From positions 1 to 8,350 of the forward strand of contig CAINDZ010000177.1 of NCBI GenBank assembly GCA_903847545.1: DNA of 8,350 nucleotides, read 5' to 3'. Numbering within the stretch: position 1 is the first letter of the stretch; the number at the start of each line of letters is the position of its first letter. Below the pieces are notes generated by a model. The model was not told where the DNA came from. It saw nothing but the letters and a program-made list of their open reading frames with translations, and ran no database searches. Below are positions 1 to 5,563 of the stretch, piece by piece. The position numbers and the translations under genes were made by a program. The DNA comes from an uncultured bacterium (GTDB lineage Bacteria > Krumholzibacteriota > Krumholzibacteriia > LZORAL124-64-63).

Positions 1-16
1 GCTTGGGGTCGAGCAT
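1..16 (-). CDS. Start of a leftward gene, possibly seryl-tRNA synthetase (5' fragment only)
   Basis: Only the first five codons are inside the window: ATG at 16-14, then codons for L-D-P-K, then the left edge. The start is well supported by a strong Shine-Dalgarno sequence (GGAGGA, positions 31-26 read on the minus strand) with a 9-nt spacer. Seryl-tRNA synthetases very often begin MLDPK or MLDxK followed by LIR or LLR, so SerS is the best guess. Five residues cannot prove this, so no symbol is given. The gene lies downstream of accA in the same orientation but is separated from it by about 425 nt that contain a terminator and promoter candidates, so it is probably transcribed independently. 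Confidence is for a real gene start; the SerS identity alone would be about 0.4. Confidence 0.6.
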
Positions 17-25
17 GTTCCGAGG

Positions 26-31
26 TCCTCC
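26..31 (-). promoter_or_regulatory. Ribosome binding site of the leftmost gene
   Basis: GGAGGA read on the minus strand, 9 nt before the ATG at 16. It is the strongest Shine-Dalgarno match in the window and is the main reason for calling a gene start at the left edge. Confidence 0.65.
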
Positions 32-148
32 ACGCCCGGCGCGCCGCCAGCGGCGCCACCGGGTCGATGCGAAATGGATCTGCCGCGCCGCCCCCGGGGC
101 GGCCACCCGGCCCGACGCCGTCTGGCGCCCGCCGGGTCTCCAGTCGGC

Positions 149-176
149 ATCATAGTAGAATCGTTGCGGGTTGCAA
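149..176 (-). promoter_or_regulatory. Candidate sigma70-type promoter for the leftmost gene
   Basis: Read leftward: -35 TTGCAA (176-171), 16-bp spacer, -10 TATGAT (154-149; five of six match TATAAT). Predicted start is near 142, giving a 5' UTR of about 126 nt to the ATG at 16. It sits downstream of the terminator at 265-304, so it would let the leftmost gene be expressed independently of accA and of the upstream small transcript. It lies in one of the few AT-rich pockets of this GC-rich intergenic region. The rest of 17-148 is very GC-rich with short palindromes and shows no convincing ORF or tRNA. Confidence 0.4.
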
Positions 177-264
177 ACAGGTCACTTGGGCGAATGGGGC
201 CCCCGGCGAACGGCGCGTTGGACGCCCGCCGGAAACCCGCAGATCCGCGTCGGGACCCTGCGGC

Positions 265-304
265 AACAAAACGGGCCGGCCCTCGGGAATGCCCAAGGCC
301 GGCC
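265..304 (-). terminator. Intrinsic terminator, leftward
   Basis: Read on the minus strand: an 8-bp arm GGCCGGCC (304-297), then TTGGG (296-292), loop CATT (291-288), CCCGA (287-283), a single bulged G (282), and the matching arm GGCCGGCC (281-274). This makes a 13-bp stem including one T-G wobble, followed after CG by TTTTGTT (271-265). A long GC stem, a tetraloop and a U-tract are the classical features. The + direction has no T-run after the stem, so it works leftward only. It would end accA transcripts (stop at 442) and any transcript from the promoter at 342-371. Confidence 0.7.
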
Positions 305-335
305 GAAGCGGCGGCGGAGGTTCGGAATGGTTGGC
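265..335 (-). ncRNA. Possible small RNA (or attenuated leader) between accA and the leftmost gene
   Basis: A near-consensus promoter (342-371) predicts a start at about G335, and an intrinsic terminator (304-265) ends the transcript after about 70 nt. No start codon with a plausible ORF lies between. The 5' part can fold CCGAA (325-321) with TTCGG (307-303), exposing a 13-nt C-rich loop with CCTCC followed by GCCGCC. CCUCC is complementary to a Shine-Dalgarno core. The 5' hairpin overlaps the base of the terminator stem by two bases (304-303), so the two folds compete at the base. Alternatives are a transcription-attenuated leader for the downstream gene, or chance promoter-like sequence feeding the accA terminator. 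No known RNA family is recognised. The promoter and terminator are seen in the sequence; the RNA itself is inferred. Confidence 0.35.
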
Positions 336-341
336 GGGAAG

Positions 342-371
342 ATGATACCGATGATGGCGGGGTCGTGTCAA
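342..371 (-). promoter_or_regulatory. Near-consensus sigma70-type promoter, leftward
   Basis: Read leftward: a perfect -35 TTGACA (371-366), an 18-bp spacer, and -10 TATCAT (347-342; five of six). Predicted start is G335. It lies 70 nt beyond the accA stop codon and just upstream of the terminator at 304-265, so its immediate product would be an RNA of about 70 nt unless the terminator is read through. It is one of the two best promoter matches in the window. Confidence 0.5.
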
Positions 372-407
372 GCCCCGTCGCGCGGGGTGCCGGCCGGCCT
401 GCGATCT

Positions 408-438
408 GTCAGGCCTGACCGGCCTGCGCGCGCAGGCC
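408..438. repeat. Two adjacent perfect palindromes just after the accA stop
   Basis: Two abutting dyads: GTCAGGCCTGAC at 408-419 (12 nt, perfect), then after one base an 18-nt perfect palindrome at 421-438 (arms GGCCTGCGC / GCGCAGGCC). The second starts 3 nt beyond the accA stop codon at 442-444. As RNA, 438-421 would form a 7-bp stem with a 4-nt loop, but no U-tract follows, so it is not a standard intrinsic terminator. It may protect the accA mRNA 3' end or assist termination. A smaller stem (CCCCG/CGGGG, 373-387) lies next to it. Confidence 0.45.
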
Positions 439-441
439 CGT

Positions 442-1422
442 TCAGTCGCCGCCGGCCTCTTCCCAGACGCCCATCCCCAGGTACTTGCGCAGGCGCCGCT
501 CGAGCAGCTCGCCGGCCGGCAGCGGCTCCAGCTCGGCCAGGGCGTCGAGCACGACGGCCTTGACCGCCATCGCGATCGCCTTGTGGTCGCGGTGCGCGCC
601 GCCGATCGGCTCGGGGATCACGCCGTCGATGACGCCCAGTTCGAGCGCATCGACCGCCGTCAGCTTCATCGCCTTGGCGGCGTCCTTGCTCTTGGCCGGG
701 TCGCGCCAGAGGATGGCCGCGCAGCCCTCGGGGCTGATGACCGAGTAGATCGAGTTCTCGAGCATGTACACGCGGTCGCCCACGCCCAGGGCCAGCGCAC
801 CGCCCGAGCCGCCCTCGCCCGTGACCAGGCAGATGATGGGCACCGGCAGGTCGGACATGTCGCGCAGGTTGCGGGCGATGGCCTCTGCCTGCCCACGTTC
901 CTCGGCGCCCAGGCCCGGGTACGCGCCCGGGGTGTCGATGAAGGTGATGACCGGGCGCCCGAAGCGCGCCGCCATCTCCATCAGGCGCAGCGCCTTGCGG
1001 TAGCCCTCGGGGTGCGCCATGCCGAAGTTGCGGCGGATGTTGCTCTTGGTGTCGCGGCCCTTCTGGTGGCCGATGACCATCACCTTGCGGCCGCCCAGCG
1101 ACGCCAGGCCGGCGACGATCGCCTCGTCGTCGCGGAACATCCGGTCGCCGTGGACCTCGATGTAGTCGGGGAACAGGTGGTGGATGTAGTCGTTGGTGGT
1201 CGGGCGCCGGGGATGACGGGCCAGCTGCACGCGCTGCCAGGGCTCGAGCTTGGCGAAGATCTCCTTGCCCAGCCGGCTGGCCTTGGCGCGCAGGCGCTCC
1301 ACCTCGTCGCCGACGTCCATGCCGCGCACGGCGGCCGAATCCTGGAGGGTCTGGATCCGCTCCTCCAGTTCGACGATGGGCAGCTCGAAGTCGAGCCAGA
1401 TCGATTTCTTCTTCCAGTCCAT
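442..1422 (-). CDS. accA: Acetyl-CoA carboxylase carboxyltransferase, alpha subunit
   Basis: With AccD it forms the cytoplasmic carboxyltransferase that moves the carboxyl group from carboxybiotin on AccB to acetyl-CoA, giving malonyl-CoA, the first committed step of fatty acid synthesis. The protein has 326 aa (E. coli AccA has 319). It shows an N-terminal helical segment (about 1-60, beginning MDWKKKSIWLDFELPI), then the crotonase-like domain: GHQKGRDTKSNIRRNFGM (118-135), FIDTPGAYPGLGAEERGQ (161-178), the glycine-rich GEGGSGGALALG (202-213), and SVISPEGCAAILW (227-239). All are typical AccA motifs with no break. The ATG at 1422 is chosen because family homology starts there and GGAAGG lies 6 nt upstream; the open frame extends to 1512 but adds only Pro/Gly/Ala-rich translation of the leader. 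It lies 168 nt downstream of dnaE in the same direction and has its own promoter. AccB, AccC and AccD are not in the window. Confidence 0.97.
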   Translation of the reverse strand: MDWKKKSIWLDFELPIVELEERIQTLQDSAAVRGMDVGDEVERLRAKASRLGKEIFAKLEPWQRVQLARHPRRPTTNDYIHHLFPDYIEVHGDRMFRDDEAIVAGLASLGGRKVMVIGHQKGRDTKSNIRRNFGMAHPEGYRKALRLMEMAARFGRPVITFIDTPGAYPGLGAEERGQAEAIARNLRDMSDLPVPIICLVTGEGGSGGALALGVGDRVYMLENSIYSVISPEGCAAILWRDPAKSKDAAKAMKLTAVDALELGVIDGVIPEPIGGAHRDHKAIAMAVKAVVLDALAELEPLPAGELLERRLRKYLGMGVWEEAGGD

Positions 1423-1428
1423 CCCACG

Positions 1429-1434
1429 CCTTCC
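1429..1434 (-). promoter_or_regulatory. accA ribosome binding site
   Basis: GGAAGG read on the minus strand, 6 nt before the ATG at 1422. It decides the accA start in favour of the internal ATG over the upstream in-frame ATGs near 1512 and 1506. Confidence 0.6.
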
Positions 1435-1512
1435 GGCGGCCCGAGGGGCCCCGCCTGCCGCCGGCCCTGCCGGGGCCGTCCACCCGCGTTCGGGCGGGCC
1501 GAGCATACACAA

Positions 1513-1544
1513 CCGGCTGTTCTGGGGGTACCGAAAACAGCCGG
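1513..1544 (-). other. Inverted repeat at the 5' end of the accA leader
   Basis: A perfect 9-bp inverted repeat, CCGGCTGTT (1513-1521) with AACAGCCGG (1536-1544), enclosing a 14-nt loop. With the predicted accA start at about 1548, the hairpin would sit 4 nt from the mRNA 5' end. On the minus strand it is followed by TTGTG, not a proper U-tract, so it is a poor terminator for dnaE. A 5'-terminal stabilising stem, a regulator operator downstream of the promoter, or a weak dnaE terminator are all possible. Confidence 0.5.
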
Positions 1545-1554
1545 CCGTCGGGAG

Positions 1555-1583
1555 ATTAAGTCACTCTGCCGCAGCGGTGTCAA
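1555..1583 (-). promoter_or_regulatory. accA promoter
   Basis: Read leftward: perfect -35 TTGACA (1583-1578), an optimal 17-bp spacer, and -10 CTTAAT (1560-1555; four of six, with the last four bases matching). Predicted start is at about 1548, with a leader of about 125 nt before the accA ATG. The -35 begins 7 nt after the dnaE stop (TAG, 1593-1591). It implies accA can be transcribed separately from dnaE despite their conserved adjacency. Confidence 0.55.
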
Positions 1584-1590
1584 GGCCGGG

Positions 1591-4500
1591 CTAGGCCCGG
1601 CTGAACCGCTGCCGGCGCTCGATGGCGGCGGGCAACTCGGCCCGGATCCGCAGGTCCACCACCCCGGGCAGGCCCCGCAGCAGCCGCAGGCTGGCCAGGG
1701 TCAGGGCCACGCTCCGGCCCTGGGACTTGATGAGCCACGACTTCCCGTCCCGCTCGACCTCGACCACCAGGGGCACCGGCCGGGCCAGCACCTCGGGACG
1801 GGCCAGTTCCGGGTCCGGGCCCACCGGGTCGAACGCCTCGGAGGCAGCTTCGGCACCGTCGGCGGCCCCGGTCCGGGCGGCGCCCTCGCCCCCGCGGGCC
1901 GGCGCCTCGGGCTTGTCCAGGTCGGGGTCGGGCTCGCTCAGGGGCCGCAGCGGGATCGCCGTCCCGAACTCGTCGAAGAGAGCCCCCAGCCGCTCCAGCC
2001 CCGCGCGCCCCGCCGCCTCCAGGTCGACCTTCACGTAGACCTCGCGCGACCAGGTGCCCATCACCTCGTCGATGCGGGTCATGCGGTCGACCACCAGCTC
2101 ACGCGAGCCGTCGCTGCGCATCTGCACCCGCCCGCCGACCGCCAGGATGGTGTCGGCGCCGACCAGCCCCTGCACCTGGTCGTAGATGCTGGCGTAGATC
2201 ACCAGGCCGATGGTGCCCTTCGCGTCCTCGAAGTGGGCGCGCGCGTAGACGCGCTTGTGCTTGTCGCGGTGCAGCGTGTGCGAGGTGATGATGCCGACCA
2301 GGTCGACCCAGGCTCCGTCGCCGGACTTGTTGGCGCCGGCGGTGAACCCGCACGGCAGGCCGGCGATGAGCTCGCGGTACTCCTGGAACGGGTGCCCCGA
2401 CAGGAAGAAGCCCACGGCGTCGCGCTCGCGACCCAGCAGCACCAGCGGGTCGAACGGCGCGCACTCGGGCATGACCGGCCGCATCTGCCCCGCGCCGGCG
2501 CCGCCGAACAGCGAGGCCTGCCCGCCCGCGCGGTCGCGCGCCGACTTCTGGCCGAACGCGATCGCCCGGTCCAGGCTCATCAGCAGCTGCCGCCGGTGGC
2601 CGGGCAGCAGGTCCATGGCGCCGGCGTTGACCAGGCCCTCGAGCACCTTGCGGTTGACCTTCTGCAGGTCGACGTGCTCGCACAGGTCGAACAGGTCGGT
2701 GAAGTCGCGCCCCAGCTGGTCGCGGCAGGCGGCGATGACGTCGATGGCCGCCGCCCCGACGCCGCGCACGGCCCCGAGCCCGAACACGACCTGTCCGTCG
2801 CGCACGCCGAACTCGCTGCGCGGGCGGTTGATGTCCGGCGGCACGATGACCAGGCCCAGCGCCTTGCACTCGTCGATCAGCTGCGTGATGCGCTCGCTCT
2901 TGCGCATCTCGGTGGTCATCGTCGCGGCCATGAACTCGGCCGGGTGGTGCGCCTTCAGCCAGGCCGTCTGGATGGACAGGAGCGCGTACGCCGCCGAGTG
3001 GCTCTTGTTGAAGCCGTACTGGGCGAAGAACTCCATCTCCTCGTAGATCTCGCGGGCGGCGCGCTCGTCGTGGCCTCGGCCGGTCGCGCCCTCGATGAAC
3101 TTCACCTTCAGGGCCGCCATGATGTCGGCCTTCTTCTTGCCCATCGCCTTGCGCAGCGTGTCGGCCTCGCCCAGCGTGAAGCCGCCCATCGCCGCGGCGA
3201 TCTGCATCACCTGTTCCTGGTACAGGATGACGCCGTAGGTGTCGCGCAGGATGGGCTCGAGCACCGGGTCCTTGTACTGCACCTTCTGGCGCCCGTGCTT
3301 GCGCTCGACGTAGGCCTTGTCCATGTCCGCGCCCAGCGGCCCGGGGCGGTACAGCGCGCAGATGGCGGTGATGTCGTCCCAGCCGGTGGGCGCCATCTTG
3401 CGCACAAGTTCCTGCATGCCGCTGCTCTCGAGCTGGAAGATGCCGACGGTGCGGCCCTCCTGCAGCAGCTTGAACGTGGCCTCGTCCCCGGTCGGGATCT
3501 GCTCGGCGGTCAGGCGCGTGCCGGTCGACTCGGCGATCAGGTCGAGCGCCTTGTCGATCACCGTCAGCGTGCGCAGGCCCAGGAAGTCCATCTTGAGCAG
3601 GCCGAGGGCCTCACTCATCTTCATGTCGTACTGGACGGTGATGTCGCCCTTGGTGCTCCGGTACAGCGGCGCGTGCTCGACCAGCGGCGACGGCGTGATC
3701 AGCACGCCCGCGGCGTGGATGCCGGTGTTGCGGTTGAAGCCCTCGAGCACGAGCGCGTTGCGCAGCAGCATCGCGTGGGCCGGCGACTCGTTCGCGACCT
3801 CCTTCAGGCCCGGCGCCTCGTCGATGGCCTTCTGCAGCGTGATGCCGAGCTCCTCGGGCACCAGCTTGCTGATGCGGTCGCTGTCGGCGAACGAGAAGTC
3901 GAGCACCCGCGCGACGTCCTTGATCACCGCGCGCGCGGCCATGGTGCCGAAGGTGATGATCTGCGAGACGTTCTCGCGCCCGTACTTGCGCGCCACGTAC
4001 TCGATGACGCGGCCGCGGCCCTCGAAGCAGAAGTCGACGTCGATATCCGGCATCGAGATGCGCTCGGGGTTCAGGAACCGCTCGAACAGCAGCTGGTGGC
4101 GGATGGGGTCGATGTCGGTGATGCCGATGCTGTAGCAGACCAGGCTGCCGGCCGCCGAGCCGCGCCCCGGTCCCACCGGGACGTTCATGCCGCGCGCGGC
4201 GTCGATGAAGTCCCAGACGATCAGGAAGTAGCCGGCGTAGCCCGTCTGGCGGATGACGCCCAGCTCGTACGCCAGGCGCTCCTCCAGCTCGGGCGTGATG
4301 GTGCCGTAGCGCTTCGGCAGGCCGGCGCGCGCCAGGTGCTCGAGGTAGTCGTCGGCGGTGGCGAAGCCGTCCGGCAGCGGGAACGCCGGCAGCAGCAGCT
4401 TGCCCAGCTCGAGCTCGAAGTCGACCTGGTCGGCCACGCGCAGCGTGTTGGCGACGGCCTCGGGCCAGTCGCGGAACAGCTCGAGCATCTGCTGCGTCGA

Positions 4501-5241
4501 CTTGAAGTACACCTCGGGCGTGTTGCTGCGCCAGCGCGACGGGTCGTTGAGGGTCTTGCCCGTCTGCAGCGCCATGAGGATGTCGTGCGCCTCGTGGTGC
4601 TCGCGGTCCAGGAAGTGGCAGTCGTTGGTCGCGATGATCGGGCAACCGGTCTGCCGGGCCACCTCGGGCATCAGCTGGCGGATGCGTTCCTCTTCCGCAA
4701 TGCCGTGGTTCTGGATCTCGAGGTAGTAGTGCTCGCGGCCGAGGATGTCGCGGTAGGCGCTGGCCGCCTCCACCGCCGCGGCGACGTTGCCCGAGCGCAG
4801 GTGGAAGTTGGGCTCGCCGCTCATGCATGCGGACAGGCCGATCAGGCCGTCGGCGTGCTGCGAGAGGATCTCGCGGTCGATGCGCGGGCGGTAGTAGAAG
4901 CCCTCGAGGTAGGCGGTCGAGGCCAGCTTGACCAGGTTGCGGTAGCCCGTCTCGTTCCGGGCCAGCAGCACCATGTGGTAGCTCTTGTTCTCGCGCTCGG
5001 CGGTCCGGTTGTGGCGGTCGCCGGCGATGTAGGCCTCCATCCCGATGATGGGCTTGATCTTCTGCTTCCGGCACTCCAGGTAGAACTCGACGGCCCCGAA
5101 CATGTTGCCGTGGTCGGTGAGCGCCAGCGCCGGCTGCTCGTACTTCGCCGCGCGCTTCGCCATGTCGGCGGTCTTCTGCGCGCCGTCCAGCAGCGAGTAG
5201 TCCGAATGGTTGTGCAGGTGGACGAATGTCTCGGTCGCCAT
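1591..5241 (-). CDS. dnaE: DNA polymerase III alpha subunit (replicative polymerase)
   Basis: Catalytic subunit of the chromosomal replicase, 1216 aa (E. coli 1160). An N-terminal PHP domain (about 1-270) carries the likely metal ligands H10, H12, D19, H44, E69, H89, C139, D207 and H209, i.e. the motifs HLHNHSDYS, LTDHGNMFG, SACMSGE and TNDCHF. The polymerase core has the catalytic aspartates D401 and D403 in MPDIDVDFC and D552 in KMDFLGLRTLT, plus VGPGRGSAAGSLVCY (356-370) and CALYRPGPLGADM (628-640). QASLF (908-912) fits the internal beta-clamp-binding motif. An OB-fold follows at about 977-1060. The C-terminal domain holds a low-complexity Pro/Ala/Gly/Asp/Glu stretch (about 1099-1152). The ATG at 5241 is chosen because homology begins at MATETFVHLHNHS; the open frame back to 5346 encodes an unlikely Pro-rich extension. 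The Shine-Dalgarno is weak (GGAAAC, about 6 nt upstream). The domain set, clamp motif and length fit DnaE1 rather than DnaE2/ImuC or PolC. Confidence 0.97.
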   Translation of the reverse strand: MATETFVHLHNHSDYSLLDGAQKTADMAKRAAKYEQPALALTDHGNMFGAVEFYLECRKQKIKPIIGMEAYIAGDRHNRTAERENKSYHMVLLARNETGYRNLVKLASTAYLEGFYYRPRIDREILSQHADGLIGLSACMSGEPNFHLRSGNVAAAVEAASAYRDILGREHYYLEIQNHGIAEEERIRQLMPEVARQTGCPIIATNDCHFLDREHHEAHDILMALQTGKTLNDPSRWRSNTPEVYFKSTQQMLELFRDWPEAVANTLRVADQVDFELELGKLLLPAFPLPDGFATADDYLEHLARAGLPKRYGTITPELEERLAYELGVIRQTGYAGYFLIVWDFIDAARGMNVPVGPGRGSAAGSLVCYSIGITDIDPIRHQLLFERFLNPERISMPDIDVDFCFEGRGRVIEYVARKYGRENVSQIITFGTMAARAVIKDVARVLDFSFADSDRISKLVPEELGITLQKAIDEAPGLKEVANESPAHAMLLRNALVLEGFNRNTGIHAAGVLITPSPLVEHAPLYRSTKGDITVQYDMKMSEALGLLKMDFLGLRTLTVIDKALDLIAESTGTRLTAEQIPTGDEATFKLLQEGRTVGIFQLESSGMQELVRKMAPTGWDDITAICALYRPGPLGADMDKAYVERKHGRQKVQYKDPVLEPILRDTYGVILYQEQVMQIAAAMGGFTLGEADTLRKAMGKKKADIMAALKVKFIEGATGRGHDERAAREIYEEMEFFAQYGFNKSHSAAYALLSIQTAWLKAHHPAEFMAATMTTEMRKSERITQLIDECKALGLVIVPPDINRPRSEFGVRDGQVVFGLGAVRGVGAAAIDVIAACRDQLGRDFTDLFDLCEHVDLQKVNRKVLEGLVNAGAMDLLPGHRRQLLMSLDRAIAFGQKSARDRAGGQASLFGGAGAGQMRPVMPECAPFDPLVLLGRERDAVGFFLSGHPFQEYRELIAGLPCGFTAGANKSGDGAWVDLVGIITSHTLHRDKHKRVYARAHFEDAKGTIGLVIYASIYDQVQGLVGADTILAVGGRVQMRSDGSRELVVDRMTRIDEVMGTWSREVYVKVDLEAAGRAGLERLGALFDEFGTAIPLRPLSEPDPDLDKPEAPARGGEGAARTGAADGAEAASEAFDPVGPDPELARPEVLARPVPLVVEVERDGKSWLIKSQGRSVALTLASLRLLRGLPGVVDLRIRAELPAAIERRQRFSRA

Positions 5242-5317
5242 GTGCCGTTTCCGGAATGCCTTGCGGCGGCTGCTGGGTGGTCCCGGGACCGGGCGGGTCG
5301 GTGGCGCCGGGGGGCCG

Positions 5318-5346
5318 AAGATAACAGGAAACGACCGGGGCAACAA
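5318..5346 (-). promoter_or_regulatory. Weak dnaE promoter candidate
   Basis: Read leftward: TTGTTG (5346-5341), 17-bp spacer, TATCTT (5323-5318), giving a start near 5311 and a leader of about 70 nt. The matches are only three of six and four of six. It is listed because it is the best-spaced leftward candidate between the AT-rich patch (5396-5460) and the dnaE start; the AT-rich patch itself might instead hold the true promoter. Confidence 0.22.
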
Positions 5347-5413
5347 CGGGGGCGGGAACCGCCCGGCGGACCTTGACCGCAGAGGATTTCCACTGCAAAG
5401 GCTCTTTCATGTG

Positions 5414-5440
5414 CGAATAGTTGCAAAATTCGTCTCGAAT
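5414..5440. promoter_or_regulatory. Clustered CGAAT/ATTCG dyads, operator-like
   Basis: Within the only clearly AT-rich patch of the 5242-5563 divergent intergenic region, the pentamer appears three times in alternating orientation: CGAAT (5414-5418), ATTCG (5428-5432), CGAAT (5436-5440). This gives two overlapping inverted repeats, with gaps of 9 and 3 nt. The self-complementary TTGCAA (5421-5426) lies in the first gap. The cluster lies just upstream of the extended -10 of the rightward gene, where a regulator or an UP/-35 contact would act. It is a short motif, so coincidence is possible. Confidence 0.3.
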
Positions 5441-5443
5441 GTG

Positions 5444-5452
5444 TGTTATTAT
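5444..5452 (+). promoter_or_regulatory. Extended -10 promoter candidate for the CotH-family gene
   Basis: TGTTATTAT: an extended -10 (TGn) followed by TATTAT (5447-5452; five of six). No good -35 is present at 17 bp; the TTGCAA at 5421-5426 is 20 bp away. Extended -10 promoters can work without a -35. The start would be near 5459, giving a leader of about 105 nt. The remaining part, 5461-5563, shows no ORF with good support. Confidence 0.4.
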
Positions 5453-5554
5453 TCTCCAAATGGGACGGCGCGGACGACAACTCCGGCGCTGACCGGATAT
5501 GTACATCCACCGGCCGTCGGGCGGCGCGGATCAGATGGCCCGATCGGCCCCAGC

Positions 5555-5559
5555 GGGAG
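5555..5559 (+). promoter_or_regulatory. Ribosome binding site of the CotH-family gene
   Basis: GGGAG followed by A-T-T-C and the ATG at 5564. The spacing is slightly short (4 nt), but together with the immediately following signal peptide it fixes the start. The frame is open further upstream through an in-frame GTG at 5441, but that extension has no Shine-Dalgarno and would bury the signal peptide. Confidence 0.5.
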
Positions 5560-5563
5560 ATTC

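Noticed and set aside
150..371. A 73-codon leftward ORF between accA and the left edge
   Set aside because: It would start with TTG inside the -35 hexamer of the promoter at 342-371 and run through the intrinsic terminator. No Shine-Dalgarno and no recognisable protein.
67..563. Several rightward ORFs of 92 to 130 codons downstream of accA
   Set aside because: Arg/Pro/Gly-rich chance frames with no ribosome binding site, crossing the terminator, promoters and the accA 3' end.
368..1510. A 380-codon leftward frame overlapping accA in another frame
   Set aside because: It is a shadow of accA: Arg/Pro/Gly-rich with no motifs, while the accA frame carries every expected motif.
5242..5346. A 35-residue N-terminal extension of DnaE
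   Set aside because: Pro/Arg-rich, no homology to the family, and the family N-terminus begins exactly at the ATG at 5241.
583..5376. A 1597-codon rightward open frame antisense to accA and dnaE
   Set aside because: It lies opposite two certain genes. Its translation is dominated by Arg, Ala, Val, Gly, Leu, His and Asp, the usual mirror of GC-rich codons, and it has no recognisable domain. It is open because stop codons are rare at this GC content.
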